A DNA stretch of 64,000 nt, from the NCBI RefSeq assembly GCF_002284575.1, contig NZ_NPKJ01000076.1, positions 13,432-77,431 on the forward strand, written 5' to 3'. Positions 53,478 through 62,178 of the stretch are shown piece after piece. Every line of letters starts with the position of its first letter. Within the stretch, counting starts at the first letter, position 1. The translations under genes and the position numbers were made by a program. The notes under the pieces are model-generated. The model saw only the letters and a list, made by a program, of their open reading frames with translations. It ran no database searches and had not been told where the DNA came from. Source of the DNA: Mesorhizobium temperatum. Its GTDB lineage: Bacteria > Pseudomonadota > Alphaproteobacteria > Rhizobiales > Rhizobiaceae.

Positions 53478-55894
53478 TGAGGGGGGCGGTTTTGCGCATC
53501 CATAGGCAGGCCGGTTTGGCGCGCCTCTATGGGGCGAGCGCCTTGGCATGCCTGCTCGCTTGCGTGGTCCCGAATATCCCGGCTTCTGCCCAGGATATCA
53601 GCGACATGGCAGCCGACGTTCCTGCCGGCTCGCAAATGCTGCTGGCGGCAGATACGCTGGTCTATGACAACGATAACCAGACAGTGACGGCCGTCGGCGG
53701 CGTCCAGATCGATTATGGCGGCAACCGCCTCGTCGCGCAGCGGGTCGAATATAATCGCAACACCAAGCGCCTCGTCGCCAGCGGCAATGTCGAGGTGATC
53801 AACAGCGACGGCACCAAGATCTATTCGCAGCACGTCGACATCACCGACGATTTCGCCGACGGCTTCGTCAACGCGCTGCGTGTCGAAACCGTCGACAAGG
53901 CGTATTTTGCCGCCGAAAGCGCGGAACGCATGGGCGGGGTGCTGACGACGTTCCACAACGGCGTCTACACGGCCTGTGAGCCGTGCGAGGACCAACCGGA
54001 CAAAGCGCCGACCTGGCGCATCAAGGCCAGAAAAATCATCTGGAACGGCGAGAAGAAGACGGTTCGCTTCGAGAATTCGAATTTCGAGTTCTTCGGCTTT
54101 CCGCTCGCCTATCTGCCGGCTTTCGAGATTGCCGACCCGACCGTCAAGCGCAAGAGCGGCTTCCTGATTCCAGGCATCGCCTACAAGAGCGATCTCGGCG
54201 TTGGCGTCAAAGTCCCCTATTATTTCGCGCTCTCACCGACCTACGACCTCACCGTCACCGGCAGCGGCTACACCAAGCAGGGCTTTCTCGGCGAAGCCGA
54301 GTGGCGCCAGCGCTTCAACAACGGCCAGTACAGCCTGAAGATCGCCGGCATCCGGCAAGTGGATCCCGACGAGTTCATCGACAGCGACGGGCACAATGTC
54401 GATTCGGGTGCGGCCGGCGACCCGAACAAGTTCCGCGGCATGATGGGCACCAAGGGCCAGTTCGCCATCAATCCGCGCTGGGACTTCGGCTGGGATGTCC
54501 TGCTGCAGACCGACAAGAACTTCTCGCGCACCTACGCCATCGAAGACTTCAACGACAGCGTGCATCACTCCTCGATCTACCTGACCGGCCTCAACGGCCG
54601 CAACTATTTCGACGTGCGCGCCATGCGCTTCGAGGTCCAGGAAGAGACGCTCTCTGACGATCCGACCGCGCGCGCCGGCAAGCAACCCTGGGTGCTGCCC
54701 TCGCTCGACTACGCCTACATTCCTGACATGGCGGTAGGCGGCGGGCAGTTGTCGTTCAATGTCAACGCGCAGGCCATCAGCCGCGACAGGCTGGACAGGG
54801 TCCTTGCCGATCCGAACAACGCTGCGTCCGTGACCAATGTACGCGGCATCGAGGGCCAGTCGGGCCGTCTCACCGCCGAAGCGGAATGGAAGCGCACCTT
54901 CACCACCGATGGCGGGCTGCTGCTGACGCCGCTGCTGGCGCTGCGCGGCGACGCCGGCTATGTCAATGCCTCTTCGGGATCGCTGAATGCCATCAATCAG
55001 ATGGCGTCTAACCTCGGCGTCGACGACGATATGCGATCGTCGCTCGCCCGGTTCATGGCGACCGCCGGGCTGGAAATGCGTTGGCCGGTGCTGTTCTCGT
55101 CGACCAGTTCCAGCCACGTCTTCGAGCCGATGGCGCAGGTGTTCGTGCGTCCGAACGAGCAATATGTAGGCGGCCTTGCTGTCCCCAATGAGGACGCGCA
55201 GAGCTTCGTCTTTGACGCCACGACATTGTTCGAGCGCGACAAGTTCTCCGGTTACGACCGCTTGGAAGGCGGCACGCGCGCCAATGTCGGGCTGCGCTAT
55301 TCCGGCGCCTATGACAATGGCTGGAGCACCAACGCGCTGTTCGGCCAATCCTACCAGCTTGACGGCCAGAACTCCTTCGCCGCGCCGGACCTGGTCAACG
55401 TCGGCGAAGATTCGGGCCTTGAGACAGCGACCTCCGATTATGTCGGCCTTGTCGGCTTCAACAGCCCCAGCGGGCTTTCCGGCTCGGTCAGCGGCCGCTT
55501 CGACGAGCAGAGCTTCGAGATTCGCCGCGCCGAGGTGAAGGCAGCCTATTCCGGTCTGCCGATCTCGTTCAGCGCCAAATACGCCTTCATCCAGGCGCAG
55601 CCACTCTATGGCTTCACGACCGATCGCCACGAGGTCACGCTCGGCGCCTCGACGCAACTTGCCGAGAACTGGCGTGTCTTCGGTACCGGCACCTACGATC
55701 TGGAGCAAAGTGTGCTGGTCAAGGACGGGGTCGGCTTTGCCTATAGCGATTCATGTTTCACCTACTTGATGACATTCTCGGAATCCCGCGACCTGAGCAC
55801 CAAGGAAGTGTCGCAGAACATCGGTTTCAACCTGTCGTTCCGCACGCTCGGCGATTTCGGCTCGACACAAAGCTCCTTCAACACTGTGCAGTAG
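53477..55894 (+). CDS. lptD: LPS assembly outer membrane protein LptD
   Basis: LptD is the outer-membrane barrel that inserts lipopolysaccharide in the outer leaflet with LptE. The roughly 805-residue protein has a signal peptide (ACLLACVVPNIPASAQ), an OstA/LptA-like N-terminal domain (LAADTLVYDNDNQTVTAVGG, VEYNRNTKRLVASGNVEVIN) and a large barrel. CEPCEDQP holds a cysteine pair in the N-terminal part. The start is a GTG at 53477 overlapping the lptG stop by one base; an ATG is absent nearby. Confidence 0.92.
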   Translation: MRGAVLRIHRQAGLARLYGASALACLLACVVPNIPASAQDISDMAADVPAGSQMLLAADTLVYDNDNQTVTAVGGVQIDYGGNRLVAQRVEYNRNTKRLVASGNVEVINSDGTKIYSQHVDITDDFADGFVNALRVETVDKAYFAAESAERMGGVLTTFHNGVYTACEPCEDQPDKAPTWRIKARKIIWNGEKKTVRFENSNFEFFGFPLAYLPAFEIADPTVKRKSGFLIPGIAYKSDLGVGVKVPYYFALSPTYDLTVTGSGYTKQGFLGEAEWRQRFNNGQYSLKIAGIRQVDPDEFIDSDGHNVDSGAAGDPNKFRGMMGTKGQFAINPRWDFGWDVLLQTDKNFSRTYAIEDFNDSVHHSSIYLTGLNGRNYFDVRAMRFEVQEETLSDDPTARAGKQPWVLPSLDYAYIPDMAVGGGQLSFNVNAQAISRDRLDRVLADPNNAASVTNVRGIEGQSGRLTAEAEWKRTFTTDGGLLLTPLLALRGDAGYVNASSGSLNAINQMASNLGVDDDMRSSLARFMATAGLEMRWPVLFSSTSSSHVFEPMAQVFVRPNEQYVGGLAVPNEDAQSFVFDATTLFERDKFSGYDRLEGGTRANVGLRYSGAYDNGWSTNALFGQSYQLDGQNSFAAPDLVNVGEDSGLETATSDYVGLVGFNSPSGLSGSVSGRFDEQSFEIRRAEVKAAYSGLPISFSAKYAFIQAQPLYGFTTDRHEVTLGASTQLAENWRVFGTGTYDLEQSVLVKDGVGFAYSDSCFTYLMTFSESRDLSTKEVSQNIGFNLSFRTLGDFGSTQSSFNTVQ

Positions 55895-55940
55895 CAGGCG
55901 CCTGGCAAATAACAGACGGGCGGAACGGGCGGCCGGCCAA

Positions 55941-56042
55941 CGCATCGGCCCGAAAATCGGAATTGATTTTCGGAAAGCACGATGCGTAGATTCAAAGTGT
56001 AAGAACGTATCTTGTGCGTCCAAGCGGACGCACATCGCTTCT
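55941..56042. repeat. Dispersed palindromic repeat, family B, copy 2
   Basis: GCATCGGCCCGAAAATCGG...ATTTTCGGAAAGCACGATGC..AGATTCAAAG and a GGACGCAC tail match 15699-15796. It lies between lptD and surA. Confidence 0.7.
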
Positions 56043-56131
56043 GACGACATCGTTTCGCCGCATAGGGCAGGCACGGATTCCAGCTCCCACAAAATGGGAT
56101 AGAATTGGGCCGGAACCGAGATAGAATTGGG

Positions 56132-57064
56132 ATGCTTTCGATGAGGAAATACCTCTTTTCGGCAGGGTTCGCGCTGCTGGTGGCGGCGACCTCGGCCTCG
56201 ATCACCATGATGACGCCGCCGGCTTTCGCCAGCCAGATCAAATACGTCGTCAACAACGTACCGATCACCACCGGCGACATCCAGCATCGGGCTGCCTTCC
56301 TGCGCCTGCAGCGCAAGAAAGGCGACGCCGCCGAGGAGATGATCGAGCAGACGCTGCGCGTCGCCGAAGCCAAGCGTCTCGGCATCCGCATCAGCGACGC
56401 CCAGGTCGATGCCGCCTATCAGCGCTTTGCCACGACTAACAAGATGCAGCTCAAGCAACTCGACGGCGTCATGGCGCAGTCCGGCGTCGGCAAGGAGCAT
56501 TTCAAGGAATTCATCCGCTCCCAGATGGCCTGGAACCAGGCGCTGACCGCGCGCCATCGCTCCGACAGCGGCGGCGCCATGAGCGAGCAGGACGTGGTCA
56601 GGCGCATGCTCGACAATGGCGGCACCAAGCCGACCGCCATGGAGTACATGCTGCAGCAGGTCATCTTCGTTGTGCCGGCGGCCGAGCGCAGCGCGACGCT
56701 GGCCAAGCGCAAACGCGAGGCCGACGCCATGCGCGCCCGCTTCAACGGCTGCAACACCTCGCGCGAATTTGCCAAGGGCCTGATCGACGTCACCGTTCGC
56801 GATCTCGGCCGGATACTGGCGCCGCAATTGCCGCCGGACTGGGCCGACCAGATCAAGGCCACCAAGGTCGGCGGCGCCACCGCCACGCGCGAAACAGACC
56901 GCGGCGTCGAGTTCATCGGAATCTGCTCGTCGCGCGAAGTGTCCGACGACAAGGCCGCCCAGATGGTGTTCCAGAGCGAAGGCTCGAGCGGCAAGGATGC
57001 CGACGAGATCTCCAAGAAGTATGTCGAGGAGTTGCGGAAGAAAGCCCGCATCGTCGAGCGCTGA
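56132..57064 (+). CDS. surA: SurA-type periplasmic chaperone
   Basis: The 310-residue protein has an export signal (FSAGFALLVAATSASITMM) and a SurA N-terminal chaperone domain (IKYVVNNVPITTGDIQHRAAF, EEMIEQTLRVAEAKRLGI). The C-terminal region resembles one degenerate parvulin-like domain, not the two of E. coli SurA (428 residues). It would help fold outer membrane proteins including LptD. I use ATG 56132; ATG 56141 is also possible. Its TGA overlaps the probable CTG start of pdxA. Confidence 0.85.
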   Translation: MLSMRKYLFSAGFALLVAATSASITMMTPPAFASQIKYVVNNVPITTGDIQHRAAFLRLQRKKGDAAEEMIEQTLRVAEAKRLGIRISDAQVDAAYQRFATTNKMQLKQLDGVMAQSGVGKEHFKEFIRSQMAWNQALTARHRSDSGGAMSEQDVVRRMLDNGGTKPTAMEYMLQQVIFVVPAAERSATLAKRKREADAMRARFNGCNTSREFAKGLIDVTVRDLGRILAPQLPPDWADQIKATKVGGATATRETDRGVEFIGICSSREVSDDKAAQMVFQSEGSSGKDADEISKKYVEELRKKARIVER

Positions 57065-58095
57065 AGTCGCCAGAGGCAGAGCTTCCGCTGGCGCTGAGCG
57101 CCGGCGATCCATCCGGCGTCGGGCCGGAAATCGCCATTGCCGCCTGGCAGGCGCGCGACAGCGCCGGTGTGCCGCCCTTCTATCTTATCGCCGATCCGGC
57201 GTTGATCGCCGCACGGGCGCGCCTGCTCGGCGCCGATGTGCCAATCACGGAGACAGTGCCAGCCAAAGCGGCGCACGTCTTTACACGCGCCCTGCCCGTC
57301 GTGCCGCTTGTCGCCCGCTTCGTCGACGGCCCCGGCCGGCCGGACCCAGTCAACGCCGCCGGCATCATCGAGGCGATCGACCGCGCTGTTGACGACTGCC
57401 TTGGCGGCCGCGCAGCAGCAGTCGTCACGTGCCCGATCGCCAAGAAGCCGCTCTACGATGCCGGCTTCCGTTTCCCCGGCCACACCGAATATCTGGCGCA
57501 TCTGGCGACGCTCCACACCGGCGCAGAAGCGATGCCGGTGATGATGATTGCCGGTCCCGAGTTGCGCACGGTTCCGGTCACCATCCACATTGCGCTGCGC
57601 GAGGTGCCGACAGCGCTGACCACGGACTTAATCGTCGCGACCGCCCGCATCACCGCCGCCGACCTCGAACATCGCTTCGGCATCGCCAAGCCGCGACTTG
57701 CCATTGCCGGCCTCAATCCGCATGCCGGCGAAGGCGGCGCGATGGGCGCCGAGGACGAGCGCATCATCCGCCCGGCGATCGACAGGCTGAGGGCGGAGGG
57801 CATCGACGCTTTCGGGCCGCTGCCGGCCGACACGCTGTTCCATGCCCGTGCCCGAGCCGGTTACGATGTGGCGTTGTGCATGTATCACGACCAGGCGCTG
57901 ATCCCGGCCAAGGCGCTGGCCTTCGACGAGGCGGTCAACGTCACGCTCGGCCTACCCTTCATCCGCACCTCACCGGATCACGGCACGGCCTTCGATATCG
58001 CCGGCAAGGGCATAGCCCGGGCCGACAGCCTGATCGCGGCGCTAAGGCTCGCCGGCAGGCTTGCCGACACCGGGACGAAGGCTGCCGCCGCATGA
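57061..58095 (+). CDS. pdxA: 4-hydroxythreonine-4-phosphate dehydrogenase, probable CTG start
   Basis: PdxA oxidises 4-phosphohydroxy-L-threonine in vitamin B6 synthesis. Metal-binding and substrate motifs are present: FPGHTEYLA, GLNPHAGEGGAMGAED and YHDQALIPAKA with RTSPDHGTAFDIAG. The conserved N-terminal ALSAGDPSGVGPEIAI lies upstream of the first ATG, GTG or TTG in frame (GTG 57169). The only suitable starts are CTG codons, best CTG 57061, which overlaps the surA stop (CTGA) and gives 344 residues, normal for the family. The stop overlaps rsmA by 4 bp. Confidence 0.85.
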   Translation: MKSPEAELPLALSAGDPSGVGPEIAIAAWQARDSAGVPPFYLIADPALIAARARLLGADVPITETVPAKAAHVFTRALPVVPLVARFVDGPGRPDPVNAAGIIEAIDRAVDDCLGGRAAAVVTCPIAKKPLYDAGFRFPGHTEYLAHLATLHTGAEAMPVMMIAGPELRTVPVTIHIALREVPTALTTDLIVATARITAADLEHRFGIAKPRLAIAGLNPHAGEGGAMGAEDERIIRPAIDRLRAEGIDAFGPLPADTLFHARARAGYDVALCMYHDQALIPAKALAFDEAVNVTLGLPFIRTSPDHGTAFDIAGKGIARADSLIAALRLAGRLADTGTKAAAA

Positions 58096-58931
58096 GCATC
58101 GACGGGCTGCCGCCGTTGCGCGCGGTGATCGAACGCCATGGGCTGCAGGCGAAAAAGGCGCTCGGCCAGAATTTTCTGCTCGATCTCAATCTGACCGGCA
58201 AGATCGCGCGCGCCGCCGGCGATCTGACGGACGCCACGGTGATCGAGGTCGGTCCGGGTCCCGGCGGCCTAACCCGGGCGCTGCTTTCCCACGGCGCTGG
58301 TCGGGTCATCGCCATCGAGCGCGACGAGCGCTGCCTGGCAGCGCTCGCGGAGGTGTCAGACCACTATCCGGGCCGGCTCGAGACCATTGCCGGCGATGCG
58401 CTAAAGACGGATTTTGCAGCGCTTGCCAAAGGGGCGCATGGGGGCAATGGATCTGTGAGGATCGTCGCCAACCTGCCCTACAATATCGGCACCGAACTTT
58501 TGATACGCTGGCTGACCGTCGCCGAGTGGCCGCCCTTCTACACATCGATGACGCTGATGTTCCAGCGCGAGGTGGCCGAGCGCATCGTCGCCCGTCCCGG
58601 CAGCGATGCCTATGGCCGGCTTGGCGTGCTGGCAGGCTGGCGGACGGAGGCAAAAATCGCTTTCGACGTGCCGCCGCAAGCGTTCACGCCGCCGCCCAAG
58701 GTGGTGTCGTCGGTGGTGCATCTGGTGCCGCGGGCAAGTCCCCTGCCCACCGAGGTCAAGAAACTCAGCCGCGTCACCGAAGCGGCCTTCGGCCAGCGCC
58801 GTAAAATGCTGCGGCAGAGTGTCAAGAGGCTCGGCGGCGAAGCCCTGCTCAGCCGCGCCGGCATCGACCCGACGCGGCGGGCGGAAACCTTGAGCGTCGA
58901 GGAGTTCGTGCGACTGACCAACGCGGTGTAG
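58092..58931 (+). CDS. rsmA: 16S rRNA (adenine1518/1519-N6)-dimethyltransferase
   Basis: RsmA (KsgA) dimethylates two adenines near the 3' end of 16S rRNA. The 279-residue protein has KKALGQNFLLDLN, the SAM site VIEVGPGPGGLTRALL, the catalytic NLPYNIGTELL and FTPPPKVVSSVVHL. The ATGA junction with pdxA indicates translational coupling. Confidence 0.96.
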   Translation: MSIDGLPPLRAVIERHGLQAKKALGQNFLLDLNLTGKIARAAGDLTDATVIEVGPGPGGLTRALLSHGAGRVIAIERDERCLAALAEVSDHYPGRLETIAGDALKTDFAALAKGAHGGNGSVRIVANLPYNIGTELLIRWLTVAEWPPFYTSMTLMFQREVAERIVARPGSDAYGRLGVLAGWRTEAKIAFDVPPQAFTPPPKVVSSVVHLVPRASPLPTEVKKLSRVTEAAFGQRRKMLRQSVKRLGGEALLSRAGIDPTRRAETLSVEEFVRLTNAV

Positions 58932-58934
58932 CTC

Positions 58935-59066
58935 TCTTCTCCCCGTTTACGGGGAGAAGATGCCGGCAGGCAGATGAGGGGCAGCGCAAACCACCAAAGA
59001 GTGTGGCGCCGCCCCTCATCCGGCCCTACGGGCCACCTTCTCCCCGTATATTGACGGGGAGAAGGA
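58935..59066. repeat. Extragenic palindromic repeat, family A, copy 3
   Basis: CTTCTCCCCGT...ACGGGGAGAAG, then GATGAGGGGC and GCCCCTCATC, then CACCTTCTCCCCGT and ACGGGGAGAAGG. The nested palindromes fill the convergent gap between rsmA and gmk and may end both transcripts. Confidence 0.72.
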
Positions 59067-59073
59067 AGGCGCC

Positions 59074-59748
59074 CTAATCCGTCTTCTCGTCGAGCAGCCC
59101 CGAGACGAAATCGAACAGGCCGGGCCGGCGATCGCGTCTGAGCCGCTCGGCGGTGACAATGCCGCGCACTTCGGCGAAGGCGCGGTCGAGATCATCGTTG
59201 ATGATGACGAAATCATATTCCTTCCAGTGCTCGATCTCGTTACGGGCGTTCTTCAGACGCGTCTCGATCACCGATTCCTGGTCCTCGGCGCGGCGCTTCA
59301 GCCGCGCCTTCAATTCTTTCATCGAGGGCGGCAGGATGAAAATCGAGACGATGTCGGCGCGCATTTTCTCCTTGAGCTGCTGGGCGCCCTGCCAGTCGAT
59401 GTCGAACAGCATGTCGCGGCCCTGTACCAGCGCGAGTTCGGCCGGTTCACGCGGCGTCGCATAGCAATTGCCATGCACTTCGGCCCATTCGAGCAGTTCG
59501 TCTGAATCGCGCAGCCGCTCGAACTCGCGCATGGTGCGGAAATGATAGTGGACGCCCTCGATCTCGCTGCCGCGGCGTGGCCGCGTGGTGACAGAGACCG
59601 ACAGTTCGAGACTGGAATCGCTCTCGAGAAGATTGCGCGCGATCGTCGACTTGCCGGCGCCGGACGGCGACGACAGCACGAGCATCAAACCCCGGCGGCG
59701 AATGCGGGAACCCAAATCCCTGGCAACCATAGGCTCCTTGGCGACCAT
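59074..59748 (-). CDS. gmk: Guanylate kinase
   Basis: Gmk phosphorylates GMP to GDP. The 224-residue protein has the P-loop LSSPSGAGKST, GMP-binding VTTRPRRGSEIEGVHYHF, EWAEVHGNCYATP, and DIDWQGAQQLKEK. The preferred start is ATG 59748, 5 bp after yicC; ATG 59730 would also leave a complete enzyme. Confidence 0.95.
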   Translation of the reverse strand: MVAKEPMVARDLGSRIRRRGLMLVLSSPSGAGKSTIARNLLESDSSLELSVSVTTRPRRGSEIEGVHYHFRTMREFERLRDSDELLEWAEVHGNCYATPREPAELALVQGRDMLFDIDWQGAQQLKEKMRADIVSIFILPPSMKELKARLKRRAEDQESVIETRLKNARNEIEHWKEYDFVIINDDLDRAFAEVRGIVTAERLRRDRRPGLFDFVSGLLDEKTD

Positions 59749-59753
59749 CAGGG

Positions 59754-60644
59754 TTACTCCAGATTCTGGACCTGTTCGCGAAATTGGTCGACGACCGCCT
59801 TCAGTTCCAGCCCTATGGCGGTGACCGCAGCGGCATTCGACTTCGAACACAGCGTATTCGATTCGCGGTTGAATTCCTGCGCCAGAAAATCGAGCTTGCG
59901 GCCGATGGCGCCGCCGCCTGCCAGCAGCACCCGGCCGGACGCCACATGCGTCTTCAGCCGGTCGATCTCCTCGCGGATGTCGGCCTTGGTGGCCAGGAAC
60001 GCCGCTTCCATATGCAACCGGCTGGCGTCGAGATTGGCGGAGGCATCCATCAGCAGCCGAACCTGCTCGGCAATCCGTTCGCGGATCACCGCCGGCTCGC
60101 GCGACGGATCGGCCTCGGCGCGCAGCGTCAGCGCCTCGATAGCGTCGATATGGCCGGACAGTAGCGTGCGCAGGGCGGCGCCCTCGCCCTGGCGTGCCTG
60201 CTCCAGCCCGCCCAGCGCCACTTCGAGCGCCGAGAGAATCGCACTGTCGAGCGCCGCCCGCGCCTCTTCGGTTTCGGTGGTTTCGGGGATGTCGAGCACG
60301 CCGCGTAGCGAAAGCAGCCCGTCGGCTGTCGCAGGCGCTGCGCCGAACTGCTCCTGCAGCCGCTTGGCCAGCCCCGCCAGATCCCTAAGGAAGGCCTCGT
60401 TGATCACGGGCTGCGCCTGCTGGCCGGCGGCGCGACCGACGGTCAGCGTTGCCTGGAAATTGCCGCGCGCAAAGCGCTTTTGCACCGTCTGCCTGACGGC
60501 CGGCTCCAGTCGCTCGAGGCCCTGCGGCAGCCGCAGCCTGACCTCGACGCTCTTGCCGTTGACCGACTTGACCTCCCAGGCGATCGACGTGCCGCCATGT
60601 TCGGCGACGGCCCGCGCAAAACCGGTCATGCTCTGCAAATTCAT
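59754..60644 (-). CDS. yicC: YicC-family endoribonuclease
   Basis: The 296-residue protein opens with the family hallmark MTGFARAVAEHGG and WEVKSVNGKSVEVRLRLPQG, and has the C-terminal DUF1732 domain (EIDRLKTHVASGRVLLAGGG, IGRKLDFLAQEFNRESNTLC). E. coli YicC is an RNase that acts with RNA quality control. The order mltG-yicC-gmk is typical of alphaproteobacteria. Confidence 0.93.
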   Translation of the reverse strand: MNLQSMTGFARAVAEHGGTSIAWEVKSVNGKSVEVRLRLPQGLERLEPAVRQTVQKRFARGNFQATLTVGRAAGQQAQPVINEAFLRDLAGLAKRLQEQFGAAPATADGLLSLRGVLDIPETTETEEARAALDSAILSALEVALGGLEQARQGEGAALRTLLSGHIDAIEALTLRAEADPSREPAVIRERIAEQVRLLMDASANLDASRLHMEAAFLATKADIREEIDRLKTHVASGRVLLAGGGAIGRKLDFLAQEFNRESNTLCSKSNAAAVTAIGLELKAVVDQFREQVQNLE

Positions 60645-60666
60645 GATGCCCTTGCTTCCCCCTGGC

Positions 60667-60702
60667 GCATGATCCCGGAAGCGGTTCCGGGCCAGATCAT
60701 GC
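60667..60702. repeat. Short palindrome related to repeat family D
   Basis: GCATGATC (60667-60674) and GATCATGC (60695-60702) enclose CCGGAAGCGGTTCCGG, itself inverted. It lies in the mltG-yicC gap. Confidence 0.6.
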
Positions 60703-60822
60703 GCGGCTTCAAAATGCCGGAGCGCCTCTTCGCGCCGGATCGGACGCAGACGCTCCTCATCACAAAATCAGCACGTCCGCTGCCGTCAACGAATCGGAGG
60801 GACGATCCCAGAACGTCCGGCG

Positions 60823-62076
60823 CTACTGCGCCGCCGCTCCCGCATCGCCATCGCCGCCGTCAACCGGCGCATCGGTCTGACCTTCCACCTTGGCGGCGTC
60901 GGCCTTGTCAGCACCGGCCTTGTCAGCACCGGCCTTGGCGGCTTCATCGGCCAGCTTCTTCTGCAGCGCCCGGTAGCGGGCGACGTTCTCATTGTGCTCG
61001 GCGAGCGTCGCGGCAAAGACGTGACCGCCGGTGCCGTCGGCGACGAAATAGAGGTCGTCGGTCTTCGACGGGTTGGCTACCGCCTCCAGCGCCGCACGGC
61101 CGGGATTGGCGATCGGCGTCGGCGGCAGGCCATTGATCAGATAGGTGTTGTAGGGCGTCGGCTTCTTGATGTCCGACTGGTAGATCGGGCGGTCGGCGGG
61201 TTTGCCCTTGCCGCCGAACAGGCCGTAGATAATGGTCGGATCGGACTGCAGCCGCATGCCCTTGGCCAGCCGATTGAGGAAGACGGCGGCGACCCGTGAG
61301 CGTTCGTCGCCCTTGCCCGTCTCCTTCTCGACGATCGAAGCCAGGATGACGAAGTCGTCGACATTGGCCAGAGGCAGATCGGGGGCGCGCCGCTGCCAGA
61401 CATCCTCGACCAGCTTCTTCTGATCCGCCAAAAGCTTCTCGACCATCTGCTGGCGTGTCGCGCCGCGGGTGAAACGCAGCGTGTCGGTGGCAAGGCTGCC
61501 CTCGGGTGGAATGGTCGCCGGCATATCGCCGTCGAGCGCTGCCTGATCGGCAATGCGCTGCAGCGCCTGCGCGACCGTCAGTCCCTCGGGGACGGTCAGC
61601 GAATACATCACCGACTTGCCGCTCTTCAGCAACTCCATGATGTCGCGCATGGAGGCCTGCGGCTTGATCTCGTATTCGCCAGCCTTCAGTTCCGAATCAT
61701 TGCCAAAGGCACGCACGCCAAGGCGGAAGATGCGCGCGTCGCTGATCAGTCCGCGCCGCTCGAGCTGCTCTGCAATTTCCTGGACGCCGGTGTTCGGCTT
61801 GACCAGGAAGGTGTCGGCATTGGCCGACGGGCCGGGCTCGTTGAATTCCTGCTTACCGAAATACAATGCAAAACCGGCCGCCAGAACCAACAGCATCACC
61901 AAGGAGATGACGAAGTTCATGAACACGACGAACTGGCTGCGCGAGGCGCGCGAGCGCTTGGGCGGCGGCGTGCCGGCTTCAGGCCGCAATGCTTCGCTGG
62001 CCGTCTTCGGCACGATCGGACCCGACGGTGCGGACCGTTGCCCGAATTCCCCGTTGTCCGCCGCATTCGTGTTCAT
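60823..62076 (-). CDS. mltG: Endolytic murein transglycosylase MltG
   Basis: MltG cuts new peptidoglycan strands and sets glycan length. The 417-residue protein has a cytoplasmic N terminus, one membrane helix near residues 48-70 (FVVFMNFVISLVMLLVLAAG) and a YceG domain with ILASIVEKETGKGDERSRVA, where the glutamate is catalytic. LQSDPTIIYGL and the motif NTYLINGLPPTPIANPG follow. The Ala/Asp/Lys-rich tail after residue 385 includes a short KAGADKAGADKAD repeat. Confidence 0.93.
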   Translation of the reverse strand: MNTNAADNGEFGQRSAPSGPIVPKTASEALRPEAGTPPPKRSRASRSQFVVFMNFVISLVMLLVLAAGFALYFGKQEFNEPGPSANADTFLVKPNTGVQEIAEQLERRGLISDARIFRLGVRAFGNDSELKAGEYEIKPQASMRDIMELLKSGKSVMYSLTVPEGLTVAQALQRIADQAALDGDMPATIPPEGSLATDTLRFTRGATRQQMVEKLLADQKKLVEDVWQRRAPDLPLANVDDFVILASIVEKETGKGDERSRVAAVFLNRLAKGMRLQSDPTIIYGLFGGKGKPADRPIYQSDIKKPTPYNTYLINGLPPTPIANPGRAALEAVANPSKTDDLYFVADGTGGHVFAATLAEHNENVARYRALQKKLADEAAKAGADKAGADKADAAKVEGQTDAPVDGGDGDAGAAAQ

Positions 62077-62178
62077 GGCGCCCTACCGTTTGGTCTTGCA
62101 ACGAATCCCCTTGGGCAGAGTAGGGGCGAATATGGCAAAATTGACGGCACGCATACACCGTGCCGGCCGGCGGACCGG

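Noticed and set aside
54233..55708. Minus-strand open frame of 491 codons
   Set aside because: It is antisense to the lptD barrel and has no start signal or family.
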